NCBI GenBank assembly: GCA_000349905.1
Contig: KB722757.1
Location: forward strand, 264,804 to 328,803
DNA length: 64,000 nucleotides
DNA from: Volvariella volvacea V23
Taxonomy: Eukaryota > Basidiomycota > Agaricomycetes > Agaricales > Pluteaceae
Direction: 5' to 3'
The notes under the pieces are model-generated. The model made no database searches. It had not been told where the DNA came from and worked only from the letters and a program-made list of their open reading frames with translations. This document shows, in pieces, positions 33,843 to 45,736 of this stretch. Within the stretch, counting starts at the first letter, position 1. Each line of letters opens with the position of its first letter. The position numbers and the translations under genes are program-made.

Positions 33843-35010
33843 TTAGGCCACCACCTTCTGTATCAAACTATCAAATATCGCAAGGCATGTTCCATTCTCC
33901 TTTATATCACAAGCCGTCTCCTCCACAAGTTGCAACCTCTCTTCCTCCGTTTTGATAGGGATGCCTAACGTCTCCTCGAGCTCACAGGCTTGGAGCAGAC
34001 CTTTGGTCAAGTGATCAAAGGTGTAGCATCCGCCTTGCACGGTAGACTCCGCCGCATCGCTCAGATCTTCACCGGTTACACTCTTGCACAATTCGCAGTG
34101 TTTACCCCAAGGGTAAATCGCTCGATCGAGGCGCAGTAGGCGTAAGTGAACCGGTTCTATGATCGTCGGAACAAACGCTGATGGACTGGCAAGATGACGC
34201 AATACGTCATATCAGTGATACTTCAATAGGAGGTGAACGGATGCAAATTCACTTTAAAACGAAATCCCTCTCTTTGGCCATCTTATAGAATAAGCGGTTG
34301 AACTTGCTGCTGCTGGAGTTCCCCATAGTGGCCCTCTCAAAATCATGAGACTGAGGGTCCTTTGGAACCATTCCTGGATCTGGGTACCAGATCCCCTCCG
34401 CATCTCGCCAGTGTAAATAGCCACCAGGCCCTTCAGAGAATAAGCACACTAGTCTTTGTGCCGCTGGATGTATGTGGTATTGGAGACTCACTTAATAAAT
34501 CCGATATATTCTTCATCGTCTTCTCCCAACCCCGCGTAGACAGCACTCCTACAGTAAACGCGAAGTGCACCAGGTCAAACTTGCCTAGCAACTCGTCTGG
34601 GAACGGTTTAGTTATATCATGTAGAAAGGTGTTGATGCGGTGTTCTCGGACGATGTCCGATGGAGGGAAGTTCCCGTCCGTGATGTCTGAGGCGTATAAC
34701 TCTATAGGATCGACCTTCGAATCAAGTCTCGCTTTGACTTCTGGTATAGATGCAAAGTCAAGGATCCAAGAGAGTGACCCAGCGGCAAGCTCCATCACAT
34801 ATCTGACTTTGCTTGGATCTACATCCTTCGGCACAGCGGTGGCCTGATTAAAAATCTTTTGGCAGAACTTGTATTGCTTTTCGAGACTGAAATTCCGTGG
34901 GTTCGTCAAACTCCTATATTCGAAGTGTCAAACAGATTTTACCGGTCTTTCTCGTCCGGACTTGGTTTGGCGGGATAATCGGAGTCTGGGACATTTGCTG
35001 ATGTGCTCAT
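33843..35010 (-). CDS. SAM-dependent methyltransferase-like protein, tandem copy A
   Basis: Four exons on the minus strand (35010-34943, 34913-34492, 34430-34253, 34185-33843) give 336 residues. MELAAGSLSWILDFAS (from residue 63) is the probable SAM-binding strand and glycine-containing loop. It is followed by LYASDITDGNFPP, an acidic second strand, by GKFDLVHFAF, the usual strand 4, and by LLRPGGYLHW, the motif before strand 5. The fold is that of class I methyltransferases like those in fungal secondary metabolism; the acceptor is unknown. The C-terminal 115 residues (IYPWGKHCEL...) are shared with copy B and may recognise the substrate. Copy B lies immediately upstream on the same strand. 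Confidence 0.82.
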
Positions 35011-35548
35011 CTAGACCAGCGATGAGAGGACCATTACGCGCGTAGTCTCGAGTCTCACCTCTAGGCGTCGATTGAAGGAACGAAAGAGTAAGGAGAAATA
35101 CCTCACTCGATTACTCCAACACTAGGATTTAAAACACTAGGATTTAAAGACGTCATAGAACTAAACATAGCCACCTGCAGGTGCGACAATCCTCGAGCTC
35201 ACTGCTTACAGCAGCCCCACGCGATACTCAACATATCCACACCAAGTTATCAGCGAATAGGAAATCTGTCGAAAAACCCATAAATGTGAAGTTTGGAAGC
35301 GACACCTGGTGAAGAGAGGGAAATTCTGATTGAGTAGGCGTTAGGCGAGCAACGTAGTACTTGAATCCCTAAAATTAGATGAGACATATGACATTCAAGT
35401 GGCGACTAACCGAGCTTGGATAGATAAGGACCATGCCTGCGTACACGGAGGGCGTTCAAGTGTTACATGCTACATGGTTAGCCAAAGGAAATTCACCTGA
35501 CTACATGTCATCAAGTCCCCTCGTAGTCCTCGTAGTATCTTGGCCTTT
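35011..35548. other. Spacer between the two methyltransferase genes
   Basis: Holds the promoter of copy A and the 3' end of copy B. Includes the 15-bp tandem repeat at 35119-35148. No other gene. Confidence 0.5.
35119..35148 (-). repeat. 15-bp tandem repeat upstream of methyltransferase A
   Basis: ACACTAGGATTTAAA is repeated twice head to tail without mismatch, about 110-140 bp upstream of ATG 35010. The position suggests a promoter element or a slippage product. No equivalent repeat was found upstream of copy B. Confidence 0.55.
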
Positions 35549-36702
35549 CTAACTATCACCCTTCCGTATCAAACAATCAAATACCATCTGCGAAAGTCCT
35601 TCCTTCTCCACACCACGCACAAGTTCTTCCATCAATTGCAATCGCTCTTCTTCCGTTCGAATAGGTACACCCGGTGGCGCCTCAAGCTCACCCGCTCTGA
35701 GTTGCTGTGTAGTGAGGATATCTCCAGCGAAACGCGCCGACTTGACTGTAAATTCCACTTCGTCGCTCAGGTCCTCCCCGTTGAGACCGCGGTACAGCTC
35801 GCAATGTTTGCCCCAGGGATATAGAGCTGGGGTTGTACGCACGGTGTGCAAGTTGACGGGTTCCAGTAAAGATGTTAGTGATGATGTCAAGCTGCTCGCG
35901 CGACGTTAAAGGTGTCATGAAGTAGCCGTACTAAAGCCAACTTACTTTCGAATAAGACCCATAGGAGCGGCATGATTATGAAAAAGAGTGTTGAGTTTAT
36001 GGGAGTAGGAGTTCCCCATCATGACCCGTTGGAGGTTCTGGGTGCCTGAGTCCATTGGTACCTGCTCTGGATGGGGGTAAAAAACGGTCTCCGAGTCTCG
36101 TAGATAAAAGTTGCCTCCAGGTTCTATGGAACGCGTATATCAATCAGTATTGGTTTGACGACTGTGGTAAAGACGCACTCAATAGATCAGAAATATTCTG
36201 GAGCGCCTTCTTCCAGCCTTGAGTAGATAAAGACCCAGCTACGAAACCGACATGCACGAGATCGAATTTTCCCAACAAATCATCAGGGAATGGTTTTGTC
36301 ATGTCATGGGAGAAAGCATGAATGCAGTGTGCTTTTATGACATCCTCGGAAGGAAAATATTCATCTGTAATATCTGAGGCATATAACGCCACTGGAGAAT
36401 CCTTAGAGTTCAGCCGACCCTTAATTTCTGGGTGAGACGCAAAAACGAGGATCCAGGAAAGTGTTCCAGCAGCGATATCCATCACATAGTTGACACGGCT
36501 GAGATCAATGTTGTTTGGAACGGCGGTGGCCCGCCCGAAGATCCTCTGACAGAACCTGTATTGGTGGTTCAACCTACAAGCAGGTCATGAAGCTGTACAA
36601 GTTGGGGGTGCACTAACAGCGCACAACTTACCGGTCCTTTTCTTCCTCGCTCGCCTTGATGATATACTGCGAATCCGGAGAAGCGTTAGTCGGATTACTC
36701 AT
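35549..36702 (-). CDS. SAM-dependent methyltransferase-like protein, tandem copy B
   Basis: Four exons on the minus strand (36702-36632, 36573-36179, 36123-35946, 35891-35549) give 328 residues. It shares architecture with copy A: MDIAAGTLSWILVFAS, LY-ASDITDEYFP, GKFDLVHVGF, LLKPGGNFYL and the C-terminal YPWGKHCELYRG block. Exon 3 is 178 nt and exon 4 is 343 nt in both copies, with the same intron phases, so they arose by tandem duplication of an already spliced-structure gene. Sequence has diverged widely (roughly half the residues differ), which suggests an old duplication with possibly different substrates. Confidence 0.82.
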
Positions 36703-37295
36703 CTAGCTCGACAATGAACACGTCGGTGTAGTGTGCGCTGGGGCTCGCGTCCTACCTTCAAGTACTACCAGTGTCAGTCCGGTGCTAGGAGCAACTCTGA
36801 CTGCGGAGCGAACTCAGGATAACAATACGTCATTTCATTTAGCACAAGAACCAGTGTAGTCCCTGAATGTGACTTGCAAAGAAGAGAAAATTAAAAGCCC
36901 CAAAACCAGACATTGCACTCGACGGCGAACCTGTTGTGGGGCTCGTCGTCGTGGAGCATCGTCACGATCGCAAGTCGGCGTTGCGGTTACGGTTGTGGCG
37001 GGACTTCCTCGCGAGCCTGCTCGGATGCTGTTGAGTCGATCGGAGATTTGGCCCAATCGCCCTTGCCAAACAAATTACATCAGCTTCTTCACGCCAAAGA
37101 AGGGATTCCAAAGTCCCACCGAATCTCCTAGTCCTCGCGCACTGCGCTGGGCAGCATCGCCACGCCCTATCAAATAACACGCTGTATCACTTATATTTCC
37201 CTAGCAACACATCATTCACTTGTCTAAACCTGCAACGATCCTCGGCGTGTTCATAATACCCCTCCATCTTTCAAAAATATTTTCAAGCTACAAAT
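36703..37295. other. Divergent promoter region
   Basis: Lies between the start of methyltransferase B (minus) and the start of the TRF4/5-type gene (plus). A minus-strand frame (36835-37056) has no family motif and is left unannotated. Confidence 0.45.
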
Positions 37296-40142
37296 ATGGC
37301 AACCCTGGCGGAGAGATTAGGTGTATCCATAACAGAAATGTTAGACGAGCCATCGGGCGCTACACAGGATGTAGTCGAGACACCCCGCCCGGGCGCGTTG
37401 TCGGCGTCTTCGTCCGCGGACAGGTCTTTGGATGGCATGAGCACTCCGGGTCAGGCTGGTGGTGCAAAATCGAAAAAGAGGAAGAGGACGAGGAAGGGGC
37501 CGGTTTCGGCGGGTTCTGCGCAGGCTAGTGCAGCTCCGTCTGCGAAGAGTACGCCGAGGAGCTCGACGCCTGTTGCGGGAAATGCTAGTCGAGGTCACGG
37601 TGTAAATGCGAATGGGAGTGGGGGTGGGAATGGGGGCAGGGGAGGAAACTCGTCGCGATCAAGGGGTGACCCCAAGGCTTCGGCGAGTGGCTCAAATGGT
37701 GCTAGTGGAAGTGGAGGAGGAAGCGAGAACGAAAAGCGGAAGGGAGAGAATAAGGCGGGGAAGGGTCGGGGCGACGGCGTCCCTCCAAAATCACCATCAC
37801 CAACCAAGAACCAGGACCAAGAGCGGGACCGGGATCGGGACCAAGCACCACCACCCCCACCTCAACACCCTCAGCAACAAATGGATGAACAACAACCGAC
37901 TACATTTGAAGCAGGGGATGACTTTATAGCGTTCAATTTCTCTGACGATTCAGAGTTCGAAGTGGACGAGAGAAGAAAAAAGAAGGCCAGAGAGGACGAA
38001 AAGGGGGAGAGGTGGGAGAGGGACAGAGAGAGGGAGCAGGAGCGAGAGGACGTGAAGGGGAAGGGCAAGGCACGAGAAGATGCCCCGCCACCTCCAACAT
38101 CACCAAGACGAGGAAGAGACAGGGATGGGGATAGGTCAGACCGATACTCAAGAGATGGTATTCCTACGCGTCCGCGCTCGCGGGATAGAGGTTCACGGAG
38201 CAGGTCGAGAGATAGAGACAGAGATAGAGACAGACGACGTGGTCGCTCAAGGGACCGGGATAGGGATAGGGACAGGGATTACTATGACCGCAACAGCTAC
38301 AAACGCAAGCACGATAGGCTTGACGACGACGACGACGACGATTACTCAGGCAGGCGGTACGGTCCGGACGTTGGGACGAGAAAATCACCCTGGGTGGATC
38401 ATGTGGATTGGGACAGCTGCATGAATGCTGCTGAAATGTATGTCGTCTTCCCCGCTGTTCTTTGGTTTGATGGAATTAATCTGTCTCCCCCCTTTTTCAG
38501 GCTGCATCGCGAAGTTGAAGCATTCGTGAATTGGCTTTCACCGTCACCCGTAGAAGACGAAGTTCGAGGCCTTATTGTCAAGCTGATCGAAAGGGCGGTG
38601 GTTGACACTTTTTCGGATGCGAGAGTGCTGCCATTTGGCAGTTACGAAACTAAATTATACCTTCCTCAAGGGTAAGCCCTGTCCAAAAGCCATTCACGGT
38701 AGTCATGACCTTGATGAAGTTTCTTTATCACAGGGATATTGACCTAGTTATCATTTCTGATCAAATGGCATACATGGATAAAGTCGGCGTGCTACAAAGA
38801 CTTGCGAGCACGGTCAGACGCCACAACATCACCTCCAAAGTTACCATCATTGCAAAGGCACGGGTACCCATCATCAAGTTTGTCACGAATCACGGAAAGT
38901 TTAATGTGGACATTAGCGTAAATCAAACTAGCGGGTTATTGTCAGGATCGATAGTCAATGGCTTTATTCGGGACATGCACGGGAGCGGTGGGAGGAGTTT
39001 AGCTCTGAGAAGCCTGGTGATGATCACGAAAGCTTTTTTGAGCCAGAGGAGCATGAACGAAGTCTTCACAGGCGGGTTGGGGAGCTATAGCATTGTGTGT
39101 CTGGCGATTAGCTTTTTGCAAATGCATCCGAAGATTCGACGTGGGGAGATTGACGCGGATAAGAATTTGGGAGTGCTTTTGGTGGAGTTCTTTGAGCTTT
39201 ATGGGTGTTACTTTAATTATGATGAGGTGGGGATTTCGGTGAGAGGTGGTGGAATGTATTATAATAAACGACATAGGGGATGGTGTGAAGGGCGGGGACT
39301 AGCGTTGTCGATAGAGGACCCAGCTGATCCATGTGAGTCGCCTCGCTTCTGGTCCAGGAACTGGAGTTGACAGTTTTTCCAGCGAACGATATCTCGAAGG
39401 GCTCATTTGCATTCTCCAAAGTGCGAGCGACGTTCGCGGGTGCTTACAGCATATTAACGACCACGGCGTACCTTCGCGCGGGGATGATGAGTGCGAGAAG
39501 GAGCGGCCAAGCTGTGAAGCTGCGGGATCGGTATGCCGGGGAAGATTTGAGTATACTTTCGAGCATTATGCATATATCACAGTCGGTGAGTGTACCTGGA
39601 GGTCACAGTTCAGCGTGACTGAGCTTGGCTGTCAGACTGTCAATCATAGACGGCTGGTGCAGGAGTTGTACGACATGCGGACGCTGCATAATTTACTAGG
39701 GGTCAAGCCAGTTGCCGAGGTTGTAGTTGCCGCTAACGATGGTCCGTCGCCTAAGGAGACGCGTCCTCATACCCAAGCCGCGCAAGACGTCGTTCAAACG
39801 GCATGGCAGGAGGCAGAGGGTGAAGCGGACGCGCGTCATGATCGACGCGGCGAGGAGTCTTCCGACGAAGAGGGTCGCTACGACATCGGCCGCCAGCCAG
39901 CACGCAAGCGGCAGAACGTTGGGGATAAGCCGGCGCCGACTGTTTTCACGACCGATGACGAGGAGGAGAGCGACGATGGGCTGGTGCTGAACGTCATTGA
40001 CGGCGCATCCGAAGAAGAGGCGGGATACGCGAGTGGCGACGGGTTGTCAAGCAGACGAAACAAGGAGGCAGAGAGGCGCGACTACTGGCTGTCAAAGGGG
40101 CTGGGCTTTGTGGATGGCGAGGATGGGAGCGAGAGTACATAG
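37296..40142 (+). CDS. TRF4/5 (Cid14)-type non-canonical poly(A) polymerase
   Basis: Five exons (37296-38437, 38501-38671, 38734-39332, 39383-39585, 39636-40142) give 873 residues. The N-terminal 380 residues are low-complexity and rich in RS/RD/RE. The nucleotidyltransferase core follows: GSYE at about 427, catalytic DID at 439-441 and third Asp in FNVDIS at 497, then the central domain and PAP-associated segment (NLGVLLVEFFELYG). The C-terminus is acidic and Ser-rich. TRF4/5 proteins, in the TRAMP complex, add short A tails to nuclear RNA for exosome decay. Intron 1 (63 nt) is a multiple of three with no stop, so its retention would still code. Confidence 0.9.
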
Positions 40143-40576
40143 CATCTGTGCAGTATCCGTAGTCTATCGTAGCGTATGGTGCCAGAAAGGAGGCGCCAAG
40201 AATGGGGATATTATTTGTGCGTTGCGTTACCAAAGGCACGGGATGTGAGTTTAGCGGGATGGAGGTGGGATAGGCACTGTTTGGATTCAATACATCCTTG
40301 TTCCCATCACCATCCTTGAACCCCTTCTTCATCGTCCTGCAGGCTGCACCAGAGTCCGTCCCCTTCCTCCTCCGCGCTGTGATAACGGTCAGCCCAGGAA
40401 TCAGTCTCCTCTTTTTTCGTCCTCCCATTCTCCTTCCCACCTCTTCTTTTTCCCTTGCAACCCAGTGACGTGCGGTCGCTGGTCGGTCTGTTCTGCGCTC
40501 CTCTCCTTTAAACTCCAATCCGTCCTTCCTTTTTTTTCTTCCCAAATCGTTACCCTAATAGCCTCCTCATATCTCA
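40143..40576. other. Spacer upstream of the coiled-coil protein gene
   Basis: 3' end of the TRF4/5-type gene and promoter of the next, with long pyrimidine tracts at 40410-40550. No other gene. Confidence 0.5.
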
Positions 40577-43500
40577 ATGTCAGTCTCTTCTGCTCTGTCC
40601 AAAATGGAAAAACTGACAGCCGCTCATGCTCCATTCTGATGATGCGTTTTTCATTCGCGCTTTTACAGGGCCAGCTCTCTCAAGGAACGCATAGCTGCAT
40701 TGGAGCAACAGGGGAATGCTGCACAACGAGCCACCTCGCCACCACCAGTGGGAAGATTGTCAACCTCAAATCTAGATCGAGGGAGCGGAGGGGCAGCAGC
40801 AACAGGTGCAACAAGCTTACGCGACAAGATTGCAAGGTTTGAGAAAAAGGGTGGTGTGCCGGTTCCTCGTGGTAGTTTTGCAATGGGAGCTCCACCACCC
40901 AAGGAAGAGTCTCAGGTGAAGAAGAAGGGCGAGCTTTTTGGGAATCGCGTCTCATCTGGTGGCCGACGGTTGCCCAGCGATAGCTCCACTGGCGCTGTTT
41001 CTGTCGGTCCCAGCAGGCCAACTTCTCCGTCAGGCTTCAGTCCTTCTCCCAGTCAGCCGTTGTCGCTGCCACCCGCCGACGTGGACGGTCCTCAAGCTGT
41101 CCCTTCCGAACCACCGGGCCAGGACGCGGCGTTAAATGTCAACGAGGTGCTGGAAAATGTCAATGCGCGACTCAACAAGACTCAGCCTCGTGCAACGGAG
41201 TTCGCCGCAGCCCTTAACATTGCAAGGAAGGCGGAGAGGTCTTCAGGGTTGTGCAGACCACTAGACGGCGATTTGACGTCCGCCACGGAAAAACCTCCAC
41301 CTGCGACGAATGAGGCAGGAGATTCCGACGCGACGGCGGCTGCGCCCCCTCAAGCTGAAGCCGCGCCTGCCATCGTAATTTCCAATGACGATCCTGCTCC
41401 CGCTCCCACGCAATCCTCCGTACCTGATACACAGCTTCCGTCACCGACGCCTTCACCGGCTGACGTGTCGCAGGCAAGCGAGGAGAAGGTTGTGGAGAGC
41501 GCTTCTGCTGCGGAGGACGTGAAGACCGCGCATATAGTCACTCAAGACGCTCCAGCCTCGGTCAAGAGCTCGCTTGTCGTGCAGACCGAGAAGCCGGAGA
41601 TTGTTGACGGAAGCAAATCCAGTGTCACACCTCCTGTGGCGGTATCTGCTCCACCTCCAGTTGTCACGTCTCCTCCCGTCGAAGAGGCACGATCACCCTC
41701 CTCCGACCCTACAACTGATGGTAAGTAATCTCCTATGTAATGGAGTCTTCATTTCGACTAATTATATCCTCTTAGTGTCCGAAGACAAGGCGCCCACGTC
41801 TCCTAAGCTCTCCACCAAGGCACCCGACTCCACCGTTGCTTCCCCAACCTTGACTTCCCCTGCTCTCCCCGCAGTTGCTCCTTCAACTGCGCCTTCAGCA
41901 TTCACTTCAAGCGACAAGGCAACCAAGGCCCCCCGGCGCTCCTCAAGTCTGGCTCGCCGGGTTGACACTGCCAAAGTGGAGGAGCCTAAGCAAGCCTCTC
42001 CCAGTCCAAGCAGCGAGCCTGCCCCTGCTACTCCAGCCGCGCCGAAGGTTGAGTCCGTTCCTCCCAAACCCACCGAGGATGAGGATGATAGACCCCCTGC
42101 ACCTCCCGCACTGCCAAAGGGACCCACGATCACGAAGGCCACGGTTACGACGAAAGTAACGATCACGCAGCCGAAGACGTCAGCTACGGTGCAACAGGCT
42201 GCACCCTCGAGCACATATGTGGAGCCTGACCTTGCAACTGATAGGACGAAGCAATCTGGGTTCACCGCCGTTGTTCACCGCAAGACTGAGGCCCCTGCTC
42301 CGGCTGCACCTCCGGCCCCGACGCCAGTACCAGCACCAGCACCAGCACCAGCACCAGTACCGACACCGGCGCCTGCGCCCCAAGTAACTCGGGTCAGGCA
42401 AGCAGTCAAGGTTGAGACCCCCTCAAGTCCTGGGTTCGGAGATTTGGCCACACTGCTCGAGGAGGCAGCAGTCTTGGAATTGGCACTGGAGATGGGAGAG
42501 TTGCCCAGTGAGCAGACCAAGAAGAAAGCTGAAGAAGCGGAGAGGAGGAAGAAAGCAGAACAAGAGGCCGCTGCTGCTGCCGCCGCCGCAAAGGCAGCTG
42601 AAGAAGAGCGACAACGCAAGGCAGCAGAGGAGGCCGCTGCTGTGGCAGCGGTGGCAGAGCTTGCTGCTCAGAAGTCCAGGCATACTTTCCGCAATCCACT
42701 TGGGAGGAGCCGATCTTCGCAGAGGAAATCTACCAGCCTCTCTCCCGACCCGGTTCCTGTAACTGCACCTCCTCGGGCTAAGTCAGCCTTCTTGCCTGAC
42801 TTTCGGCCCATGGACATGGAACCGACGGCACCGACGGTGATGCGTGAAGAGCCTTTGCCCATTCTTAATGTTGAGCTTGCCAACTCTGCCTCTCAAACGA
42901 CTCTGGCTTCTTCAATGGCTGCTACGCCCACTACGGACACCATACCCCCGACGCCCCCACCTAAGTCCCCCAAGCCACGATACTTCTCGAGTCTTCGTAA
43001 GCTTACCGGATCCCGATCATCGTATACGATGCCCGGTGCGTACCCGCGTTACAGCGTTTCAACCTCGTCGGAGATCTCATCCGAAGACTCTGCACCTATC
43101 ATTACGCCACCTGATCACAGTTTAGATTTCGCTGGATCTGGCTCAATGACCGAGTTTGGTGTTCGTCATCAACTCTATTCTAATGCTGCGACGAATGCGA
43201 GTCGAGCCGGAAGTATCGCTAGCACGGGCACGGGCGGATCGGGTGTGGCATGGCCGTCGTTGTCGTCAAAGAAGAGCGGTGGTAGTCTAGGCCGGGCGGC
43301 GACGTTTGCGGAGAAGCTTTGGTCTCGTGGTCGAACGAAATCGAACACGAGCAACGTCAGTGCGAATGATGCGGCTGGTGAGAATCATAAACGTAGCCAT
43401 TAGACAGAACCATGCCTGATGTGTTTATTTGTCTTTTTGCTCCCCCCCTCCCCCTCCTGGTTTTTATTATATGCGTTCACTCTCCCTTTGCACGTACTTT

Positions 43501-44593
43501 TTATATGGATCTCCCCCCTAACGTCTCTTTGCCTTTGCACACCTTCGATTATGTTTTCTGTTGCATTGCCCTCTATATGCCTTATTCATTGCTGCTATAA
43601 TTGCCTCGCTGGTGTTCGCTGTCTTTCCCTACTTTTATTATTGTTCACCGACAATTCCACCTTTTAATGCTTGCCCCCTCCCGGTTTTTTTATTTCATGC
43701 ACACGCACACACCCCTCTCCTTTTTATTCTTTTTGCCATTTGGAACGGACACGGAAAATTCACACAAAACAGAGCCACCACAATTGGAACTGTTACCTCC
43801 GATACCTTCAATCCCATCCACGATTCTTGAAATACCCAACGACGGTCCATCTGCGTCCTCATCGGTGAATAATACGAATGGTTCAACTACGAATGAAGTT
43901 GGCAATGGTGATTCTGTCGCCGCCAGTGCCAGTCCGACCGCTGTTGCCCCAGATCAAAGTCAAAGTCAACAAGATAATGTGATTGTTCCGCCTGCGAGAT
44001 CGACGTCCTTCCGGGGATCAAAGTACACCAATCTCAGATCTCGGACTTATGATGGTGGCAGTATCCTCGCTGGCGGTGCTCCCCCTTCTTCGTTCAGTAG
44101 CTTTGGGGCTGCAATCACGACCGTGACCGGGAACTCGGCACCTTCTATCACGGGCAGTGCGATCTTGAGTAGTCCAACCGAGACGACGACTCCTGGTGTT
44201 CCTTTCGATAGGGATCCAAGAGCAAGTTTTAGTAACTCGTCGACGCGTCGGTCGTCTTGGATGTCTGGTTCTTCGGGATCGGGAAGCTCGCTTCCTTCGC
44301 CGCTGTTCGATAAGGAGATATTCGACGCGTTTCCTTCGGTGCCTTCGGTCTTGCCTTCTGGCCCTACTATTACTTCAACGACTTCGGCATCGCAGAGAGG
44401 AAATGGGCACGGAAATGGAAATGGAGTCGGAAGTTTCCACACCGTCAATGGACCAGGCAGGTTCTACAACCGTCGAGCGTCACAGCCGCCATCGTCTCCA
44501 TTGGCAAAGGTTTATTTCAACGCTTCGGAGTTGGAGAATGCGACGGTTACAAGTTTGGATAATGCTGCTTCGTCTCAAGGCCGGACTGAGTAA
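40577..44593 (+). CDS. Large Pro/Ser/Ala-rich protein with a coiled coil
   Basis: Exons 40577-40596, 40669-41720, 41776-43377 and 43773-44593 give 1164 residues. The start reads MSVSSALASSLKERIAALEQ, and LRDKIARFEKKGGVPVPRGSF follows at about residue 75; this second motif recalls fungal proteins named AIM21 (actin-patch related), an identification I hold only weakly. The middle is disordered with Pro-Ala repeats; a KAEEAERRKKAEQEAAAAA coiled coil lies at about residues 600-660. The third intron (395 nt) is uncertain: if it is not removed, the frame stops at TAG 43401-43403 with 899 residues. The first donor (GTCCAA) is weak. A Ser-rich stretch fills the last exon. Confidence 0.65.
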
Positions 44594-45736
44594 GAAAGGA
44601 AGGATCTGGTTCCTAATGGGTATAGTTGTGGTAGTCGGTTTGGAGGGTCAGGTTAATGGAGGTACTAATAGGATTGCTCTGGTGTCGAATTTGGATTGGA
44701 TTTGAGGAATGTCGGTTAGGATTTGGATATGGAATGCATTGATTTGTTTTCCTCTGCTTCTGCTTCTGCTTTCTTTTTTCTCCTCTTTTGCTTTCGTTTC
44801 CGCTATTCCTATCTCTTCAGTATGCGTTCAGTGATCCGCTTTTTTGAAGAAGGAATCTCTTTTCATCATTTCAACCGTGCACCGCTCAATGCGCAGCAGT
44901 GGTGCACCGTCGTTCAAAGTTTAATAATTAGTTCTTCTCTTTTTACATCTAACTCTTGGTCATCAAAACCCCTCCGCTCCCTCCCCTTGTTTCAGTTCTC
45001 TTTCTTCCCCCTCTTCTCCGACTCGGATTCGCTCATGACCACTTTTCTTCTCAATATTACCTACGTAACTACCATACCGATCAAAGCGACGTGTGCTCTT
45101 GTTTCGTAATATAGTTTGCCTACTCTCCGAGTCTCCTCCCCCTTAGTAAATAGTCTATGTGGTTTGTTGATTTAGTAACGAATGTTAGATGAATATGATA
45201 CCTACAATTGATGGACACTTCACCCAAGCACTCAACGAGACAGGCATTTTTTGAGGGTGAGAAATACAGGAGTTAGAGACACCCTTCTCTCCCCTTGCTG
45301 TCTGGGTGGTTTAGATGGTGCATCTTGAATACACGCCCCCTGAAGAATGCGACGAATCTAGCGTTGGCTAGCAATTCGCGCCGCCCTCAGCCAGTACCCT
45401 TAAGCAGGCCTCTTTTTAGCATTCAAGTTGTTGTGAGCTCGGCGGAGAATATGGTAGCTGTAGTAGTGGGGATTTACTAGCAATGAAGGTGCAGGCTGGG
45501 GAATATCGGGCTAGCCCAGCACCGAAGTAAGACTTCTACAGAGGTTGCACTAACACAAGCTTAAGAAGAAAACAGGGATAAGAAATGGATTTACACCAGA
45601 TTGTCCGAGTCTGGTATATCGATTTACGGTACAAAACACGATAACAATGAATTGAGTAGTCCTAATGGTCCGCTAAAAAATAGAAGTCCGCAATGACAAG
45701 ATAGTCAATAAATTTAGTTGATGCGCCGTTCATGCA
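44594..45736. other. Convergent spacer
   Basis: About 1.1 kb between the 3' ends of two convergent genes, T-rich on the plus strand around 44740-45010. No motif-bearing frame. Confidence 0.5.

Noticed and set aside
41762..42265. Minus-strand frame inside the coiled-coil gene
   Set aside because: Shadow frame produced by Pro/Ala-rich, GC-rich codons of the plus-strand gene.
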